From Anodontia alba (taxonomy: Eukaryota; Mollusca; Bivalvia; Lucinida; Lucinidae), in NCBI GenBank assembly GCA_964016985.1, contig OZ024836.1, positions 41,970,803 to 42,034,802 on the forward strand: DNA of 64,000 nucleotides, in the 5' to 3' direction. Within the stretch, counting starts at the first letter, position 1. Each line of letters begins with the position of its first letter. The translations under genes were made by a program, and so were the position numbers. The notes under the pieces are model-generated. The model was not told the DNA's origin and searched no databases. It worked only from the letters and a program-made list of their open reading frames with translations. Positions 23,542 through 32,760 of this stretch are shown here, piece after piece.

Positions 23542-24740
23542 TGAGGGTCCTGCAAAAAGTTTTGTCACTGGGTTTGGATTACTTTAGTGCTACGTTTTAT
23601 CAAACATATTTTTATAACAAACCTTCAAAGTATTCCCCCTTTACTGAAACACATTTTTGTAACTTTTTTACACAGTCACGAAAAGCAGATAAATAGTCTT
23701 CTTTTGGTGTCTGTTGGAGACACTGATAAATAGCGCTGCCAAGAGAACTTCTAGACATATACTTATTTCTAGAAAGGATTTTCTTAAGCCTTGGAAATAA
23801 AAAGAAGTCACAGGGACTCAGGTCAGGTGAATAAGGTGGCTGGTTTAAAACTTTCACCTTTTCAGAAGCCAAAAAAGACTTAACCTCACACTTATGAGAG
23901 GAGGCGTTGTCATATAAAAGGTGGACTCCTGATCATCCTTTGCTTGGTTGTTTCTTATTGTAAAACTCTTTCACTTTCTTCAGTACAGAATTCTTGTAGA
24001 ATCGGCCAGTGACTGTATGACCAGATGGACAAGGCACTTGAACGACTGGCCCACTTGAATTAAAGAAAATTGCGTACAACATCTTTTTCGAACTTATGGT
24101 TATCTTGGCCATACATGGGCGTTTTTTATCTTTTCGCTTCCATTGCTTATTATCAGCCCTTCTTTGTGGCTCAAAACATGTGTACATAGGTTTCATCACC
24201 TGTTAGCAAGTTAGAAATAACTCGACTATTACAGCCTTTGTATGTTTTCAAAAGTTCCCGGGCACATTTAAGGCGTTGTGTCTTTTGCTCCTCAGTGAGC
24301 AAATGAGGTACCCACCTAGCGCAAACCTTTCTCAGGTCCAAACACTTTTTTCAAAATTGTTTGCACATGGCCTTCTGATATGCCAGTACAACTAGCTATA
24401 TCTTTGACAGACAATCGTGCATCCTGTTCGACCACAATCTTCACAGCAGCGATGTTAGCCTTGGTAACAGAGGTTTTAAGCCTTCCAGGACAGGTATCAT
24501 CTTCAACAGAAAATTTCCCAGCTTTAAAAGCTTTAACCCACCTAAAAACTGTGCACATTGAAATGGTATGAGGTCCATATATACCACACAATTCATTAAA
24601 TATCTGCTTTGAATCTATATTTAGCCTAATGCGGCTTTTAATATAGCTATGAATTTCAGTCTTCTGGTCCATGTTCCAATGTAACTAGTAAATTGGTCAG
24701 TGTATATGACTGCATTTATTCCAATTTGAAATAACTCGGC
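23542..24740 (-). mobile_element. mariner-like element 1, right end lost
   Basis: The left end TGAGGGTCCTGCAAAAAGTT follows a TA dinucleotide and has the usual mariner terminus form. The transposase reads toward it on the minus strand. No inverse copy of this terminus is present near 24670-24760, so the right terminus, and probably some recombinase sequence, was deleted. The exact right boundary is uncertain. It lies within the DIRS recombinase. Confidence 0.75.
23612..24672 (-). pseudogene. mariner transposase (DD34D type), frameshifted
   Basis: The N-terminal helix-turn-helix part (118 codons from 24672) reads MDQKTEIHSYIKSRIRLN and VFRWVKAFKAGKFSVEDD. After a frameshift there are WVPHLLT and a GDE block, then LYAIFFNSSGPV, a YDNASSH block and YSPDLSPCDFFLFP. 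These give the three catalytic aspartates, with the third in SPCDFF. At least two frame changes break the gene. Confidence 0.85.
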
Positions 24741-25033
24741 CAGATGGAAAGCAATTTGCACGACTTTAACCATCTTCTTTGTCCAATTAGAGCTATCAAA
24801 ATCTATCTCAAAAGGACGAACTCTATAAGGGGTTCCAGAACTGGACTTTTCATACCCACTAAAGGAAATCATGACATTAAGAAGTCTGCAATTTCTAATT
24901 GGGTAAAGTTCGCCATTAAAATGGCTTATCAGTCCTTTTCTAAGAGATAATTTCCTCACCTTAAAATCAGGGCATATGAGTTAAGAGCTCTCTCTTCCTC
25001 TTTGGCTTACCTAACTTACCTCTGGATGAAGTA

Positions 25034-25240
25034 ATTGACTCCTCTATCAGGCAGTCATAACCACGCCCACGTGAATTTCCTTAGACAAACTTTGTATTGA
25101 TATACCTGTGCTTACCTGTAAAAAGCATGTGTTGATTTGTATGTCTAACTAAAAACATTGACAATTACCTTATTAGCTATTTTGAATGGTCAGTTGCGGG
25201 TGTCAGTTAAATGGTCAAGTGACTTGACGGAGGAGTCAAT
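25034..25240. mobile_element. 207-bp MITE with TA target duplication
   Basis: The inverted ends ATTGACTCCTC and GAGGAGTCAAT are flanked by TA on both sides (25032-25033, 25241-25242). It lies in the recombinase frame of the DIRS element. Removing it with one TA joins LDEV to KAAVRSS in frame, which supports the boundaries. Confidence 0.75.
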
Positions 25241-25460
25241 TAAGGCAGCTGTCCGGTCTAGTACTTCAACTTTTGCTAGATTCTGTGTCAGAGATTTTCA
25301 GAAATACAAAGCAAATCTTCATCTCTTGGGCCCCTTTGTTGTGGCCCAAAAAGTCGTAGTGGGTTGGGAGTCTACAACAGGTATGATCAGAGTTGGAGAA
25401 AACCTTCCTCCATATTGATGATTCTAGCAATAAGTAGAATATATGGTTGGTATCGAAACA

Positions 25461-25781
25461 TTAAACCTTGCTAACTCTCCACAGCTGATCACTTCTGCCG
25501 GGGCCGAGCGTGCATTCCTGCAGTCAGTATCTTGAGGCTGGCTGTCTTACACAGCAAATGTAGCTGCACTTACTGGCTCCAGGAATGCCACCCACCCTGC
25601 CAGACGTGATCAACTGCAAACAATTGTGTTGGACACAAAGAGATAAATAAGACACATCTTTGGGACAAGGAACCATATATTTGAAAATTTCTTAAGGTCT
25701 GGCAGACCTGAAAGTAAAATTAAAGTACATTTTATCACATTTAAAACATGTCACCTGGTGAAATTTTCAAAAATACCTCCA
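25461..25781 (-). repeat. split direct repeat B2
   Basis: 321 bp identical by eye to 26989-27309, beginning TTAAACCTTGCTAACTCTCC and ending AAAATACCTCCA on the + strand. It forms the 3' terminus of the Ngaro-like element. Confidence 0.92.
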
Positions 25782-26455
25782 CAACAGAGGATAGACTATA
25801 GTTCTTGTAAATGACAATGTTGGTTATTTCTGCTTATTGCAGCAGTCTATGTGTCTTAACACAAATGTCAATGATATGTAATCACTATAAAGTGTCGGTT
25901 AATATAATCCAAAACTTTTTCAGTTCACCTCCTAAGCACTGTTGAATAAAGTCACTAAAGTAAAAGACCACTTTAATGTCCATTGAGTATGTAAAAACAC
26001 TGCACTATATATCCATGAAATTATTTCATCATAGCACTAAGGGTCGCTCGTCGAATACGTGTAGACCTCTATGTCCATTGTTTATGCACTGATATCACAT
26101 TATTGTCAATGTCTGACCCTCTATTATAGATATAGTGTAGATAGTGTAAGCCACACCCATGTCTCTGAATCATAAACACATCTTATCACAAGTAATAAAA
26201 GAAACAAATAAACAAAACAGGGACTAGCAATGTGTGTTAGATATTCTAACAATGTATCTTGAATGGCCAGTAATTTGGCCACTATATTAATACTGAGGTC
26301 TCGACAGAGGCAAGAAAAAAATAAAAATGACTAGAATGATTAGGACTAGTTGCTTGGGGACTAGCAATACACATAAAATTGTTGTCAACTACATGGTTCC
26401 AGACTAAACTACGAGACTAACCTACTATATACAAAACAAGGTGTGGGTGGGAGGG
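25782..26455 (-). other. unique spacer between A2 and B2 of the Ngaro-like element
   Basis: 674 bp with no open frame of interest and no second copy in the window. It lies inside the element boundaries, in the position of the 3' internal region between repeats. Confidence 0.6.
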
Positions 26456-26993
26456 TAACAAAATTTCTCTAAGGCATGTCCGATCACAAGCGTCGATTTT
26501 TTGAAACTGACGCTCAAATTTCAAAGCAGCCGTTAGAGAGCGGCGCTAAATTTGATTGGCTGGCCATTTGAAAAACAAAGGATCTGATTGGTGTGTGGTT
26601 ACCCAGGTTACTAAACAGGAGAAGGCGCGCCACGATTGGTTGACGATATGCAGGTCATGTGATACCTCGCGCGCGAAATGAGAAATGAAACAGAAACAAA
26701 TTAAAGCCACAGTACTAGAAAATGAATGATTAAAACACCTCTCCCACCCCAAAAGTATAATGCACAAGAATGCCCATGACCTTAATATATTCTATTCTGT
26801 TCGGTCCGGTACCGGTAGTAGATCCCGGCAGTTAATGGGCTGATCTCGTATGAGCCGGGACTACGCGAGACCATAACAAATATGGCCGACAGGAGCATTC
26901 AATATTGACAAGTATATTTTTCAATATCTTAAATGGATGTAATACGGACGTTAGCAGGTTTAAATTAAGATTAATCATAATCTTTCAATTAAA
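26456..26993 (-). repeat. split direct repeat A2
   Basis: 538 bp identical by eye to 31726-32263. Both contain GGTCCGGTACCGG and a 73-codon open frame that I do not call as a gene. On the + strand its right edge is joined directly to B1 through TTAAA. Confidence 0.92.
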
Positions 26994-27309
26994 CCTTGCT
27001 AACTCTCCACAGCTGATCACTTCTGCCGGGGCCGAGCGTGCATTCCTGCAGTCAGTATCTTGAGGCTGGCTGTCTTACACAGCAAATGTAGCTGCACTTA
27101 CTGGCTCCAGGAATGCCACCCACCCTGCCAGACGTGATCAACTGCAAACAATTGTGTTGGACACAAAGAGATAAATAAGACACATCTTTGGGACAAGGAA
27201 CCATATATTTGAAAATTTCTTAAGGTCTGGCAGACCTGAAAGTAAAATTAAAGTACATTTTATCACATTTAAAACATGTCACCTGGTGAAATTTTCAAAA
27301 ATACCTCCA
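26989..27309 (-). repeat. split direct repeat B1
   Basis: 321 bp identical by eye to B2. It overlaps the last five bases of A2 (TTAAA), giving the composite junction predicted for end-to-end circularisation. Confidence 0.92.
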
Positions 27310-27500
27310 GAGTCCCAAAGATGGTAGGTAGTAAGTGGTAGGGAGTAGCAAGGATATCACAAAACAGCAGTATGAAAGCATACCAGGGAAACATAAGTAG
27401 AAGGCATGAAAACTTTCATTTAAAAGCAAATAATACATGTAAGTATGTACACAAGAGACATGTGCAAGTCAGTTACCAACATATCACATTTGCGACCTGG

Positions 27501-28481
27501 TCAAGGGTTGCACCTAGTTAAATAGCTGACTGTATGGGATCCAAGGGACGAGGCTACTTTTTGTCTTAGGCCAAAAGATGGTTCAAGGTATCTTTCATAG
27601 GCATTACTATTCCAGTCGCCTTGGATCTTTATGAGGTCCACAGGTAAACCACACTGTAAAGCCAGGGATGCCCCTCCCCGTCTAAAACTATGCCCCGAGT
27701 ACTTATTTGCTGGATATCCCAAATATGTTAATGCTCCGCGAAGCTTAGAGATGAACCTATCTTGTGTTAGCGGTATTGCACTGCCATTGTCAGCATAACT
27801 GAAAAGAGGAGCTGGGTCCTTCTGCAGAGGGGTATTGAGACAAAGACCAAGCAGAGCCGTAGAGGGGCAAAAAAGGGAATTCTTAATGAGGGGTAGGGGG
27901 ATTAAGAGGGTTCGCTCCCTGAACTGAATGACTTTGGACCAGCGAACAGTTAAGACCGCACCATCTGGTCGGAAATTTACGTCAGACCTACACAAATGTC
28001 GACTGGGGTCAAACGCGTCTAGGGTTGGAATAAGGAGATTGGATTTTCTAAAAAAGGAATAAAATGCTACTAAACATGCCGCCCAAAAGACCCTGTCAAG
28101 GGGTAAGGTCAAATTTAGGTGGCAGACCAACCTTTTAAGGATGTCCAAAGTGATAGGAAGCTTTTGTTCTGAATGACAACCCTTTACCCGTTTAACGCCC
28201 TTGAGAATGGAGGCCACATACCAGTTGTGCTCCAGAGGATTTGCATGCCCAGCTTCTAAATGTATAATTCGAACTACATTCAGGTATTGTCGTACAGAAG
28301 TAAAGCATAACCTGCGTGAAAGAAATGCAATGTATCGACCTAAATTCTCTTGTGACAGTGGTACTGGACAAATGTTTATCTCCGTGCAAAATTTTAGAAA
28401 TGCCTGTCGCTGAGCAATGTATGTTCGATTTGTAGAAGGTGCAAAAGTATGGCCTCTGTAGAAGTGGACTTCATGATCCAA
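27501..28481 (-). CDS. tyrosine recombinase of the Ngaro-like element
   Basis: 326 codons, uninterrupted. Tyrosine recombinases cut and rejoin DNA through a covalent 3'-phosphotyrosine; here the enzyme would integrate a circular cDNA. An N-terminal SAM-like core-binding part (about residues 10-110: STNRTYIAQRQAFLKFC, IAFLSRRL) is followed by a catalytic part with the first arginine in FYSFFRKSNLL, the HxxR box in GHSFRRGGASLAL, and the tyrosine in AYERYLEPS. All R-H-R-Y positions are present. It starts 53 bp after the RNase H stop, in another frame. Length is typical for DIRS-order recombinases. It appears functional as read. Confidence 0.92.
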   Translation of the reverse strand: MDHEVHFYRGHTFAPSTNRTYIAQRQAFLKFCTEINICPVPLSQENLGRYIAFLSRRLCFTSVRQYLNVVRIIHLEAGHANPLEHNWYVASILKGVKRVKGCHSEQKLPITLDILKRLVCHLNLTLPLDRVFWAACLVAFYSFFRKSNLLIPTLDAFDPSRHLCRSDVNFRPDGAVLTVRWSKVIQFRERTLLIPLPLIKNSLFCPSTALLGLCLNTPLQKDPAPLFSYADNGSAIPLTQDRFISKLRGALTYLGYPANKYSGHSFRRGGASLALQCGLPVDLIKIQGDWNSNAYERYLEPSFGLRQKVASSLGSHTVSYLTRCNP

Positions 28482-28533
28482 GTCCTTGACAAGTGAGCTG
28501 GACCCGGGGGGTTCTGTTTGAAGGTTTACACTG

Positions 28534-30205
28534 CTACCATGGGCAGGGTCTGTTGATCTCCCTGTGGAGTAAAAACAGGAGAGAGTTAGGGGACATATGA
28601 AAGTTCAGGGGAGTGCCTGCTGTGAACGGTAGAAGAGTTTGTAAATAGCCGGGCGAGTGAAGTCTCGAGGCCGCATCAGCGGCAACGTTAAGACAGCCAG
28701 AAAAATGCCTTGAAGTAAGATGAAAATTAAAGGCTGCTGACAGCCAAAACAATTTTCGCAAACACTGCATGATGAAGTCATTTCGAGATGAGCATTTGTT
28801 TAACGATGCAACTGTGACTGTGTTGTCTGAGCGCACTATTACGCGTTTGTTTGCCCACATGGGAGCCCAGCGGTGAGCAGCAACAACCACTGCTAAAACT
28901 TCTTTTTCGTTTATGTGTAATTGCTGCGCCTGAGGTAAGTCTGCTGCCCAGTTGAAATAAAACCAGTCTGTGCCGAAGACCCCCCCCAGCCGCTTCATCA
29001 CATGCATCGGTAAACACACACTCTAGTGGGGTGGCATCCAAAATGGCCGCTCTCCCATTGAATGTTTGAAGAAAATTTATCCACCACAACAGATCATCCC
29101 TGACTGCCTTTGAAATTAATGCTTTGTGCGAAACGTGCTTAAGTGCGTTGATCTGGTTAAAGATCCGGCGAAGAAAAACTCTTCCACCTTTCACGACACC
29201 GGCTGCCCAAGAAAGCCGCCCGGCCAGAGCCTGAAGCTGACGCTTGGACGCGCGCTTGCGAGTAATGAAACCCTGAAGTTCCGATTGAAAACTTTGTAGT
29301 TTATCGAACGGCAGACGCAAAGTCATTGTGATTGAGTCAAGCTCTATACCCAAGAAGGTAATTTTTGTAGTCGGGTCAACAACTTTCCCCCAATGAATGC
29401 AGAAGCCGAGCCTCCTGAGAAGCTGTATCAACAAGTTCAGTGCAATTGCGCACTCAGCTTTTGATTCGGATATAATAAGGAAGTCATCCAGATATACCAC
29501 AACGAGGTCATACCCTCTCCGAGCCATCATGCGCTTAACCGCTTGAGTAAGACGGTGGAAGATGCCCGGGCTTAGTTTTGCCCCAAAACAAAGCTTAGTA
29601 TCACGCATATATACTGTTTTCCCCTTAAACTGCCACTTTAAACCTGTGACCTTCTGGCTTTGTTCACTGATACTGACTGATCTGTAGGCGCTTTTGAGGT
29701 CAACTTTGGCAAAGTAGCAGCCCTTTGTCATTCTAGAGGCTGCATCATCCACAGTTGAAAACTTCTGTTGCCAGTCAGTTGAGCAGTAATCGTTTACTGC
29801 ACAACCGACTGGCCGAGAACAGTCATGTATCAGGCGAACATCCCCATCCGGCTTCGGAATGACCCCTAGTGGGCTAATTATCTCTGGAGGGGTATCGCAA
29901 ATAACATAATTGCCTAACGATATTTCTTTGAGTATTTGTTCTGAAGCCTTTTTGTATAATGCGCTTTGGGGCCTTGCAGAGGGGTGATTATCCGATGACA
30001 CAGGGGAGATAACTGCATCCGCATCAATTATGTCAAACCCATTTTTGATGCCATGCAAAATGAACTCCCTATCCGGGTCACCAGACAATTCCTGGTCCCA
30101 AGCCGACAACTGAAGGCCCGGGGAGGGCTGGACCTCGATGCCTAGTTTTTTTCTGTCATGTGTGTCATGACTGTGTGTTTCTTGCCACAGCCTGGCACAA
30201 TACAT
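28534..30205 (-). CDS. reverse transcriptase-RNase H of the Ngaro-like element, one frame change
   Basis: The 475-codon frame from 30205 holds the RT: SPLGVIPKPDGDVRLIHDCS, YFAKVDLKSAYRSV (motif A), LCFGAKLSPGIFHRLTQAV (motif B), VVVYLDDFLIIS (catalytic YLDD) and ITFLGIELDS, followed by the RNase H start FTDACDEAAGG. The rest of RNase H (NEKEVLAVVVAAH, VRSDNTVTVASLNK, LNVAADAASRL) is in a different frame from 29019 to 28534. The change falls at a run of eight C (+ strand 28980-28987), so one base gained or lost there, or a sequencing error, would explain it. The start overlaps the gag-like ORF by 64 bp in another frame, suggesting frameshifting or reinitiation. Confidence 0.9.
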
Positions 30206-31311
30206 TCATGACGGAAGCTGCAGGTCTGATGAGTACACCCCTTAGAGGAGTTGAAATTCCTGCAAATGGGGCTGTCCCTCTTAGGTTTTTCTTGCTTGCC
30301 TCCCGTTGGTTTTGGGCCCACAGGCTTTTTGACCCCCTGAGAAGGTTGCTTGTCACGAGGCTGCAGGCAAAGTGTATGCAAATGTTGGACGTCAGTCCCC
30401 CATCGAAACCCCATTTGTGCTTGTAACTTGCGGTATTCTCTGTCGTATAAAAGTACGGACATTAAACTGAACCGCTGGACAAGTTGGTACACCTTGGTGG
30501 TGTAAGATAGGTAATCCAGCATAGACGGGCCCCCCAACTTGTTTTCCCCTGACAACTTGTACAGGATGGCAAGGTTGGCGATTGACCACTGACTTAAAGT
30601 CAGATTCTCCAACCTTGGTTTCTTAGGGCCTGATTTAAACACAAGTTGCTGCACCCCTTGCTCACTAATAATAGTTTCTTCCTCAACGGTGCCCTGGACA
30701 AAGTCGCAAATGTCATAAAAGTCTGTAACTGACTTACCCGTGGCTGTGGAAAGATGGATCTGGGGGTCATTCCAACTGGGCTGACGATGCTGTCCCTGGG
30801 TCTGTTCCGGGGTGGCGACGAATGAGTTCGCTGGGGGCTGTGCTGAAATCAGTTCTTGTTGTTGCGCCATCATGTTGCTCATGATAGCTGCACCGTAAAG
30901 GTCTGCTGATGTTGACTGGTCCTGCCGATGACCAGTCTGTGACGTTGGGAGGGCTGTCCCGGTCGTGGTAGCTGCAGCCTGGCTGGGTCCCTGGCCAGAC
31001 TGTGTGGTTGAGTCCTTTTCGGTAGTCTGCGATTGGCCGCGCAGAGTTTTCACAAGATGTGAGATCAGTCTTTGTTGTCCAGTAGGGATTTCGGGGCCTT
31101 GTAGGTCCTCTGGCTCTGCTAATGCTAGTGCGTAGCAACTTGTGAAACCCCTTTGTACTAATTCATTCGCGCATCCACGAAGGACCTTATTTTGCGTCAA
31201 AAACTGCACCAAAAATTCCTCATCAGAGGTTTGGTTTTGGTCCCCTGTGGTACTATCGTTGTTAGACATTGTTAAGGCGATAACTGCTTCAAAAAAGTCT
31301 GAGGAACGCAT
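30142..31311 (-). CDS. gag-like protein with CCCH zinc finger, Ngaro-like element
   Basis: 389 codons; an alternative start lies at 31269 (MSNNDS). The N-terminal half is low-complexity, rich in Gln, Thr and Ser (about residues 95-195), and the middle has an alpha-helical look (LTLSQWSIANLAILYKLSG). The C-terminus has a CCCH-type finger, C-x8-C-x4-C-x3-H (CRNFNSSKGC, CSFRH), and then a second Cys/His cluster (CIVPGCGKKH). Such fingers are usual in the first ORF of DIRS-order elements and would bind the element RNA. The frame is intact. Confidence 0.85.
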   Translation of the reverse strand: MRSSDFFEAVIALTMSNNDSTTGDQNQTSDEEFLVQFLTQNKVLRGCANELVQRGFTSCYALALAEPEDLQGPEIPTGQQRLISHLVKTLRGQSQTTEKDSTTQSGQGPSQAAATTTGTALPTSQTGHRQDQSTSADLYGAAIMSNMMAQQQELISAQPPANSFVATPEQTQGQHRQPSWNDPQIHLSTATGKSVTDFYDICDFVQGTVEEETIISEQGVQQLVFKSGPKKPRLENLTLSQWSIANLAILYKLSGENKLGGPSMLDYLSYTTKVYQLVQRFSLMSVLLYDREYRKLQAQMGFRWGTDVQHLHTLCLQPRDKQPSQGVKKPVGPKPTGGKQEKPKRDSPICRNFNSSKGCTHQTCSFRHECIVPGCGKKHTVMTHMTEKN

Positions 31312-31379
31312 TCAAATTTTAACGTTTATTTTGGCGGGCTCAAAATCGGCGCCTTAATGTTTTTTTGAAAACGTGCACA

Positions 31380-31595
31380 TCACTGGCTAGACTCGCCACA
31401 GAAAAAACAACTGTCCTCATCACAAAAGGCCGAACAGTCTAAAATCCTACACATTAATGCCTCAAACACATTTGCTGAATCAAGCAGGTATCCGAACAGT
31501 TTTGTTTCTTCCTTTCTGCTCATTTTATACCATCTTGGAATGCCAAAAATGGTCCGCACAATGTCCTCTCGTGATGCTAATTTGAACATTGCCAA
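31380..31595 (-). CDS. possible small leader ORF of the Ngaro-like element
   Basis: 71 codons between repeat A1 and the gag-like ORF, in the sense of the element. It is charged at the N-terminus (MAMFKLASREDIVRTIFG) and ends with cysteines (CDEDSCFFCGESSQ). I recognise no domain. It could be a real small ORF, a remnant, or chance. Its position and balanced composition are the only support. Confidence 0.35.
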   Translation of the reverse strand: MAMFKLASREDIVRTIFGIPRWYKMSRKEETKLFGYLLDSANVFEALMCRILDCSAFCDEDSCFFCGESSQ

Positions 31596-31725
31596 AGTTA
31601 AAATCCAGTGAAATTATTCCACGAATGAGTCACGTATAAAATATTCCAATAAGTGTTCTTTAAACTGTATATAGTTTGTAATTGCTAACGATATAACGAA
31701 AACATTTTGTTAACAAAATTTCTCT

Positions 31726-32263
31726 TAACAAAATTTCTCTAAGGCATGTCCGATCACAAGCGTCGATTTTTTGAAACTGACGCTCAAATTTCAAAGCAGC
31801 CGTTAGAGAGCGGCGCTAAATTTGATTGGCTGGCCATTTGAAAAACAAAGGATCTGATTGGTGTGTGGTTACCCAGGTTACTAAACAGGAGAAGGCGCGC
31901 CACGATTGGTTGACGATATGCAGGTCATGTGATACCTCGCGCGCGAAATGAGAAATGAAACAGAAACAAATTAAAGCCACAGTACTAGAAAATGAATGAT
32001 TAAAACACCTCTCCCACCCCAAAAGTATAATGCACAAGAATGCCCATGACCTTAATATATTCTATTCTGTTCGGTCCGGTACCGGTAGTAGATCCCGGCA
32101 GTTAATGGGCTGATCTCGTATGAGCCGGGACTACGCGAGACCATAACAAATATGGCCGACAGGAGCATTCAATATTGACAAGTATATTTTTCAATATCTT
32201 AAATGGATGTAATACGGACGTTAGCAGGTTTAAATTAAGATTAATCATAATCTTTCAATTAAA
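31726..32263 (-). repeat. split direct repeat A1
   Basis: 538 bp forming the 5' terminus of the Ngaro-like element on the minus strand, identical by eye to A2. Promoter signals are expected here, but none is clear enough to call. Confidence 0.92.
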
Positions 32264-32283
32264 ATTACATTTTTAAAAATTAA

Positions 32284-32512
32284 AAATTGATTTTAATGAA
32301 CATACCTACCATATATTCTACTGGGAGGTTCCCATCCTCCCTCCCAGGAAAAAAAACTTGGTAATTCATGTGAGGGGTAGTGATCTATGATGTCACTATT
32401 GGCACGAAGATAGTTTCTTTGTTCCTCCCATGTAGGTGAGAACCTCTGATCATACCTTATTTCTTTCGGGAGCTAACAGGGATTAGCAATAGGTATGCTC
32501 ATTAAAATCAAT
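32284..32512. repeat. DIRS terminal-repeat-derived inverted element
   Basis: It starts TTGATTTTAATGAACATACC and ends with the inverse GGTATGCTCATTAAAATCAA. The interior (CCAATAGTGACATC in inverse, GTTCCTCCCATGTAGG, CTCTGATCATACCTTATT) is the inverse of the DIRS left repeat at 14184-14530. It is either the outer part of the DIRS right terminus, separated by the Ngaro-like insertion, or a solo copy. Confidence 0.65.
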
Positions 32513-32760
32513 TTTACATTTTTAAAAGTTTAATTTTGTGCATGTTACAAGACACATTTTCGCTTGGCTTGGCCCATGTATTAACATGCAGGTTTATGGG
32601 GGTTTTCAGCAGTTAAAAACACACTGTGATGAGACTTTACAATATCCCAAAAATCTAAAAAAAATCTGAAAAAAAAAAAAGCAATTTAAATCTTCCAAGA
32701 ATTCTTTAAAATATTTCAGAAAGGGTCAGAATTGAAAAAATATTACACCTGTGTCTTTTT

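Larger units (their letters stand above)
23074..25418 (+). pseudogene. DIRS tyrosine recombinase, interrupted
   Basis: The pieces are an N-terminal part (YEAKWKVFTSCADQRKIDP near 23160), SRSLAPKWDLAFVLTYLYKD at 23415, a break by a mariner at 23542, LCPIRAIKIYLKRTNSIRG near 24780, an ELRALSSSLAYLT box near 24985 where the HxxR of the family is expected, a 207-bp MITE at 25034, then AAVRSSTSTFARFCVRD near 25245. The last block normally carries the catalytic tyrosine; here the corresponding residue appears to be cysteine (FCVRD). Frameshifts are numerous. Confidence 0.8.
14184..25465 (+). mobile_element. decayed DIRS1-like tyrosine-recombinase retrotransposon with nested insertions
   Basis: The order on the + strand is terminal repeat, Arg/Ser-rich gag-like remnant, reverse transcriptase, RNase H, tyrosine recombinase, inverted terminus. 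The right end (TAGCAATAAGTAGAATATAT, GGTTGGTATC, ACATTAAA) is the inverse of the left start (TTTAATGTTTCTCATACC, TATTGTACTTATTGCTA), as in DIRS1 elements. Removing a HINE-like element (16668-21801), a mariner (from 23542) and a MITE (25034-25240) leaves about 4.7 kb, within the usual DIRS range. Stops and frameshifts throughout show it is dead. The Ngaro-like element begins at its right terminus. Confidence 0.85.
25461..32263 (-). mobile_element. Ngaro-like tyrosine-recombinase retrotransposon, nearly intact
   Basis: On the minus strand the order is repeat A1 (32263-31726), small ORF, gag-like ORF, RT-RNase H, tyrosine recombinase, repeat B1 (27309-26989), repeat A2 (26993-26456), a unique 674-bp spacer, repeat B2 (25781-25461). 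This split-direct-repeat layout A1-ORFs-B1A2-B2 with no methyltransferase frame is that of Ngaro-like elements. The A copies and the B copies look identical by eye, implying a recent insertion. The element starts and ends at TTAAA, the same short word found at the B1/A2 junction, as expected for a circular intermediate integrated by a tyrosine recombinase. No target duplication is seen. Confidence 0.9.

Noticed and set aside
24621..24959. Minus-strand frame of 112 codons
   Set aside because: It is antisense to the DIRS recombinase block LCPIRAIKIYLKRT and overlaps the mariner start; a shadow frame.
26546..32037. 73-codon frame present in both A repeats (26546-26767 and 31816-32037)
   Set aside because: Two identical copies are expected because the repeats are identical. 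There is no domain and the frame lies in a terminal repeat, so its presence twice is not evidence for coding.
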